In this document: positions 23,749 to 23,789 of the stretch, in pieces
How the letters are laid out: each line of letters starts with the position of its first letter
Position numbering within the stretch: the stretch's first letter is position 1
Source of the DNA: RGIG8244 sp045592785
GTDB taxonomy: Bacteria; Verrucomicrobiota; Lentisphaeria; Victivallales; UBA1829
Direction: 5' to 3'
NCBI GenBank assembly: GCA_045592785.1
Contig: JAZNVL010000052.1
Location: forward strand, 1 to 23,789
Length of the DNA stretch: 23,789 bases
The notes under the pieces: generated by a model
Databases searched by the model: none
What the model was told of the DNA's origin: nothing
The model's input: only the letters and a program-made list of their open reading frames with translations
Translations under genes and position numbers: made by a program

Positions 23749-23789
23749 ATGGCTTATTTTACAAATTCTCAAGGGTATTTATTCCTTTG
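23749..23789 (+). CDS. Start of an unidentified gene, possibly a transposase (truncated by the window)
   Basis: An ATG with a TAGGAG ribosome binding site begins MAYFTNSQGYLFL and runs off the edge. Only 13 residues are visible. Some IS1182-like transposases begin in a loosely similar way, and the terminal-repeat-like hairpin upstream fits, but this is weak evidence. Confidence 0.5.
   Translation, partial: MAYFTNSQGYLFL

Larger units (their letters stand above)
23652..23789 (+). mobile_element. Possible left end of an insertion sequence, cut by the window
   Basis: GGGGCTGTTGCAAAACCTC at 23652 resembles terminal inverted repeats of several IS families. It is followed by its own promoter and a short-leader ORF starting at 23749. 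The other end and the rest of the ORF lie outside, so the assignment is tentative. Confidence 0.4.

Overview
The window looks like chromosomal DNA from a member of the PVC group, most likely Lentisphaerota (Victivallales-like, probably gut-associated). This rests on the character of the 16S sequence, a prepilin-type H-X9-DG protein of the kind abundant in Lentisphaerota and Planctomycetota, and the mix of carbohydrate-related genes. The assignment is inference and no database was searched.

Layout. Positions 1-4850 hold an rRNA operon read leftwards: three tandem consensus-like promoters, a long leader, 16S, tRNA-Ala(TGC), tRNA-Ile(GAT) and the 5' two thirds of 23S. The leader and the 16S/tRNA spacer carry matching inverted repeats that would form the 16S processing stem. 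Positions 4936-7611 hold a leftward operon: an FCD-type GntR regulator, a dihydrodipicolinate synthase/N-acetylneuraminate lyase-family aldolase, and two small related cysteine-containing proteins, ended by a hairpin terminator. A PIN-PhoH ATPase (7702-9027, +) faces a pseudopilin-like gene (9055-10050, -). That gene contains two copies of the FTLIELLV prepilin motif, separated by an in-frame, hairpin-rich insert.

Positions 10158-13602 hold housekeeping genes read leftwards: dnaN, then a strong terminator that touches the recF start codon, then recF and thiI. Divergent from dnaN is an envelope operon: a phosphoheptose-isomerase-like SIS protein, uppS and cdsA (undecaprenyl diphosphate and CDP-diacylglycerol synthesis), with overlapping genes. 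Convergent to it is a tightly overlapping leftward set: ribF, a membrane-spanning MerR-like HTH/coiled-coil protein, and an AraC-family regulator.

From 19089 rightwards come a possible short upstream ORF, a conserved protein of unknown function, a xylose-isomerase-like TIM barrel ending at a good terminator, a 683-residue parallel beta-helix protein with no signal peptide, and a small DUF805 membrane protein. At the right edge a terminal-repeat-like hairpin precedes a cut-off reading frame that may be the start of an insertion sequence.

The most unusual features are the duplicated prepilin motif with its palindromic insert, the membrane-tethered HTH/coiled-coil protein, the dnaN-recF terminator arrangement, and the pair of homologous cysteine-containing proteins beside an aldolase. 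No CRISPR array and no complete mobile element was seen.
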